Assembly: GCA_947595555.1 (NCBI GenBank)
Contig: CANQES010000076.1
Location: 1 to 6,370, forward strand
Direction: 5' to 3'
Source: an uncultured Clostridia bacterium
GTDB taxonomy: Bacteria; Bacillota; Clostridia; TANB77; CAG-508
DNA: 6,370 nt
Below the pieces are notes generated by a model. The model worked only from the letters and a program-made list of their open reading frames with translations. It ran no database searches and was not told the DNA's origin. Positions 5,138 through 6,370 of the stretch are shown here, piece after piece; the first letter of the stretch is position 1; each line of letters begins with the position of its first letter. The position numbers were made by a program, and so were the translations under genes.

Positions 5138-6215
5138 AATTTATAAATTTTCTTGGGACTCTTGATGAAATTGTACTAAGTATCTCATAATTAATAGTAT
5201 CACATTCATGTGCCACATCATCTAATGTTATTTGTTCATTATCCCAAATCCAAACTTCATCTCCCACACTTACTTCATTTAAATCTGTTACATCCGCCAT
5301 AAAGCTATCCATACAAATTTTTCCTATTATTGGTACTTTCTTGCCTTGTATTACAACAAATCCCTTATTTGATAGACATCTTCTTAATCCATCAGCATAG
5401 CCAATTGGAATAGTTGCAATTTTGCTTCTTCTTTTAGTTATAAAAGTTCTTCCATAACTAATACTTGTCCCCTCTTCCACTGTTTTCAATAGAGTTATCG
5501 CAGATTTTAATTTTGCTACTGGTTTTAATAATATTTTTTCTTTTATGCCTTCAGCCGATTCATATCCATACATGAGCATTCCGATTCTTACTAGATTATA
5601 TTGTGCTTCTGGATAATTAATAAATCCATTAGATGCAGATGCATGAATATATTTTACGTCTTTTATAATTGCTTTTTGAAATATGTCCAGTTGTTTCTTT
5701 GTATATTCTTCATCTATATCTGGAGAAGATAAATGTGTATAAATGCCTTCTATTTTTATATTTTTTTTCTGTTGAATGTCTCTTATAACATTTGATAATT
5801 TCTCTAATTCAATTCCTGTTCGACCCATTCCTGTTTCAATTTCTAAATGCACTCTCATGGTTTTATTTTGTTTTTGCACTTCTTTCAAGAATTCAATAGA
5901 TGACATGCCAATTACTAAATCATTTTCTAAGATTTTTCTGATTTCACTAATTGCTGGTTGATTTAATATAAAAATATCTTTTTTATAACCTAGTTTTCTT
6001 AATTCAACACCTTCGTCAACAGTTGCTAATCCTATTATATCAAATTCGTTTATAATATCTAGCCTTGTATTTAAATATGTTCCATACGCATTTGCTTTCA
6101 TAATAGGCATTATTACCGTATTTGGATTTGCCCTCTTCTTTATTTGTTCTATATTATATTTAAAATTATTAATACTAACTTCCATTACGGTATATCTCGT
6201 AATTTCTTCATTCAT
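5136..6215 (-). CDS. alr: Alanine racemase (PLP-dependent, fold type III)
   Basis: Interconverts L- and D-alanine for peptidoglycan (EC 5.1.1.1). At 359 residues it is slightly short but complete. Landmarks by comparison with Geobacillus Alr: PLP lysine Lys40 in MKANAYG, Tyr44, Arg132 in TGMGRTG, His161 in YTHLSS, Ser195 in HASASNG, Arg210 in RIGMLMYG, the second catalytic base Tyr273 in IGYADG, CMD (301-303) with Asp303, and Tyr343 before the C-terminal SSRVPR. The N-terminal TIM barrel covers about 8-230 and the C-terminal beta domain about 235-359. Oddities: Glu125 sits where most family members have the carbamylated Lys (Lys129), and the usual His after NAYG is Thr. ATG at 6213-6215 follows TGAGGT (6223-6228) in the 14-base gap after the upstream GGGtGRT gene, so the two are probably co-transcribed. 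The enzyme could have altered kinetics or wider amino-acid specificity, which the sequence alone does not settle. Confidence 0.92.
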   Translation of the reverse strand: MNEEITRYTVMEVSINNFKYNIEQIKKRANPNTVIMPIMKANAYGTYLNTRLDIINEFDIIGLATVDEGVELRKLGYKKDIFILNQPAISEIRKILENDLVIGMSSIEFLKEVQKQNKTMRVHLEIETGMGRTGIELEKLSNVIRDIQQKKNIKIEGIYTHLSSPDIDEEYTKKQLDIFQKAIIKDVKYIHASASNGFINYPEAQYNLVRIGMLMYGYESAEGIKEKILLKPVAKLKSAITLLKTVEEGTSISYGRTFITKRRSKIATIPIGYADGLRRCLSNKGFVVIQGKKVPIIGKICMDSFMADVTDLNEVSVGDEVWIWDNEQITLDDVAHECDTINYEILSTISSRVPRKFIN

Positions 6216-6229
6216 AGTTTTTACCTCAG

Positions 6230-6370
6230 TTATTTCATTGCTTCTTCCACTGCAACAGCTACAGCTACTGATGCACCAACCATTGGGTTATTTCCCATTC
6301 CAATTAGTCCCATCATTTCTACGTGTGCTGGTACAGATGATGAACCTGCAAATTGTGCATCTGAATGCAT
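6230..6370 (-). CDS. GGGtGRT-family protein, C-terminal end only
   Basis: The last 46 codons of a gene entering from the right edge, ending in TAA at 6230-6232. The residues run MHSDAQFAGSSSVPAHVE, then MMGLIGMGNNPMVGASV and an Ala/Val-rich end, VAVAVAVEEAMK. From memory this matches the conserved C-terminus of the GGGtGRT protein family, cytoplasmic proteins of about 330 residues found mainly in Clostridia and Fusobacteria whose function is not established. The Met at the window edge is probably internal, since the family motif GGGTGRT should lie upstream, outside the window. The stop is 14 bases before alr on the same strand, suggesting a shared transcript. The family call rests on a short tail and was not checked by a search. 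Confidence 0.7.
   Translation of the reverse strand: MHSDAQFAGSSSVPAHVEMMGLIGMGNNPMVGASVAVAVAVEEAMK

Noticed and set aside
5776..5961. Plus-strand open frame opposite alr
   Set aside because: It is a shadow of the alr reading frame, with no independent coding evidence.

Overview
The window is very AT-rich, low-GC Gram-positive DNA. The genes have purine-rich Shine-Dalgarno sites (AAGGAGG, GGAGG), sigma-A-like promoters and short spacers. A YlmH-type S4 protein, a GGGtGRT-family C-terminus and a prepilin-like N-terminus of the 'GITLIALVITIIVLLILAG' kind all point to an anaerobic Clostridia-type Firmicute. Genus or species cannot be told from this sequence.

Layout, left to right. (1) A minus-strand, edge-truncated gene (1-224) encodes a prepilin-like surface protein. 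(2) A 210-base divergent intergenic region holds a good promoter for it (extended -10), a dyad in its leader, a run of phased T-tracts and a promoter for the next gene. (3) A small XRE-type DNA-binding regulator (435-791, +) follows. (4) Converging on it with a 4-base gap is a minus-strand operon, dxs (GTG start) followed by a ylmH-like S4-domain gene. (5) A second divergent intergenic region (3497-3709) carries back-to-back promoters for dxs and for (6) a plus-strand two-gene operon: a short NfeD-type membrane protein and a slipin/paraslipin SPFH protein. (7) A strong bidirectional hairpin terminator (5109-5137) closes that operon and the converging (8) minus-strand pair: the 3' end of a GGGtGRT-family gene, then an alanine racemase.

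Functionally this is mostly housekeeping. It covers isoprenoid precursor and thiamine/pyridoxal precursor supply (DXS), ribosome-associated RNA binding (YlmH), membrane-domain organisation (NfeD plus SPFH) and D-alanine supply for peptidoglycan (Alr). The most variable part is the left edge, where a prepilin-like protein sits divergent to an XRE regulator. I see no RNA gene, CRISPR array, insertion sequence or prophage.

I do not see an undescribed multi-gene system. The points most worth a second look are an alanine racemase with Glu at the position of the usually carbamylated active-site Lys, the prepilin-like protein lacking Glu5 beside its divergent regulator, the leader dyad there, and a corrected NfeD start.
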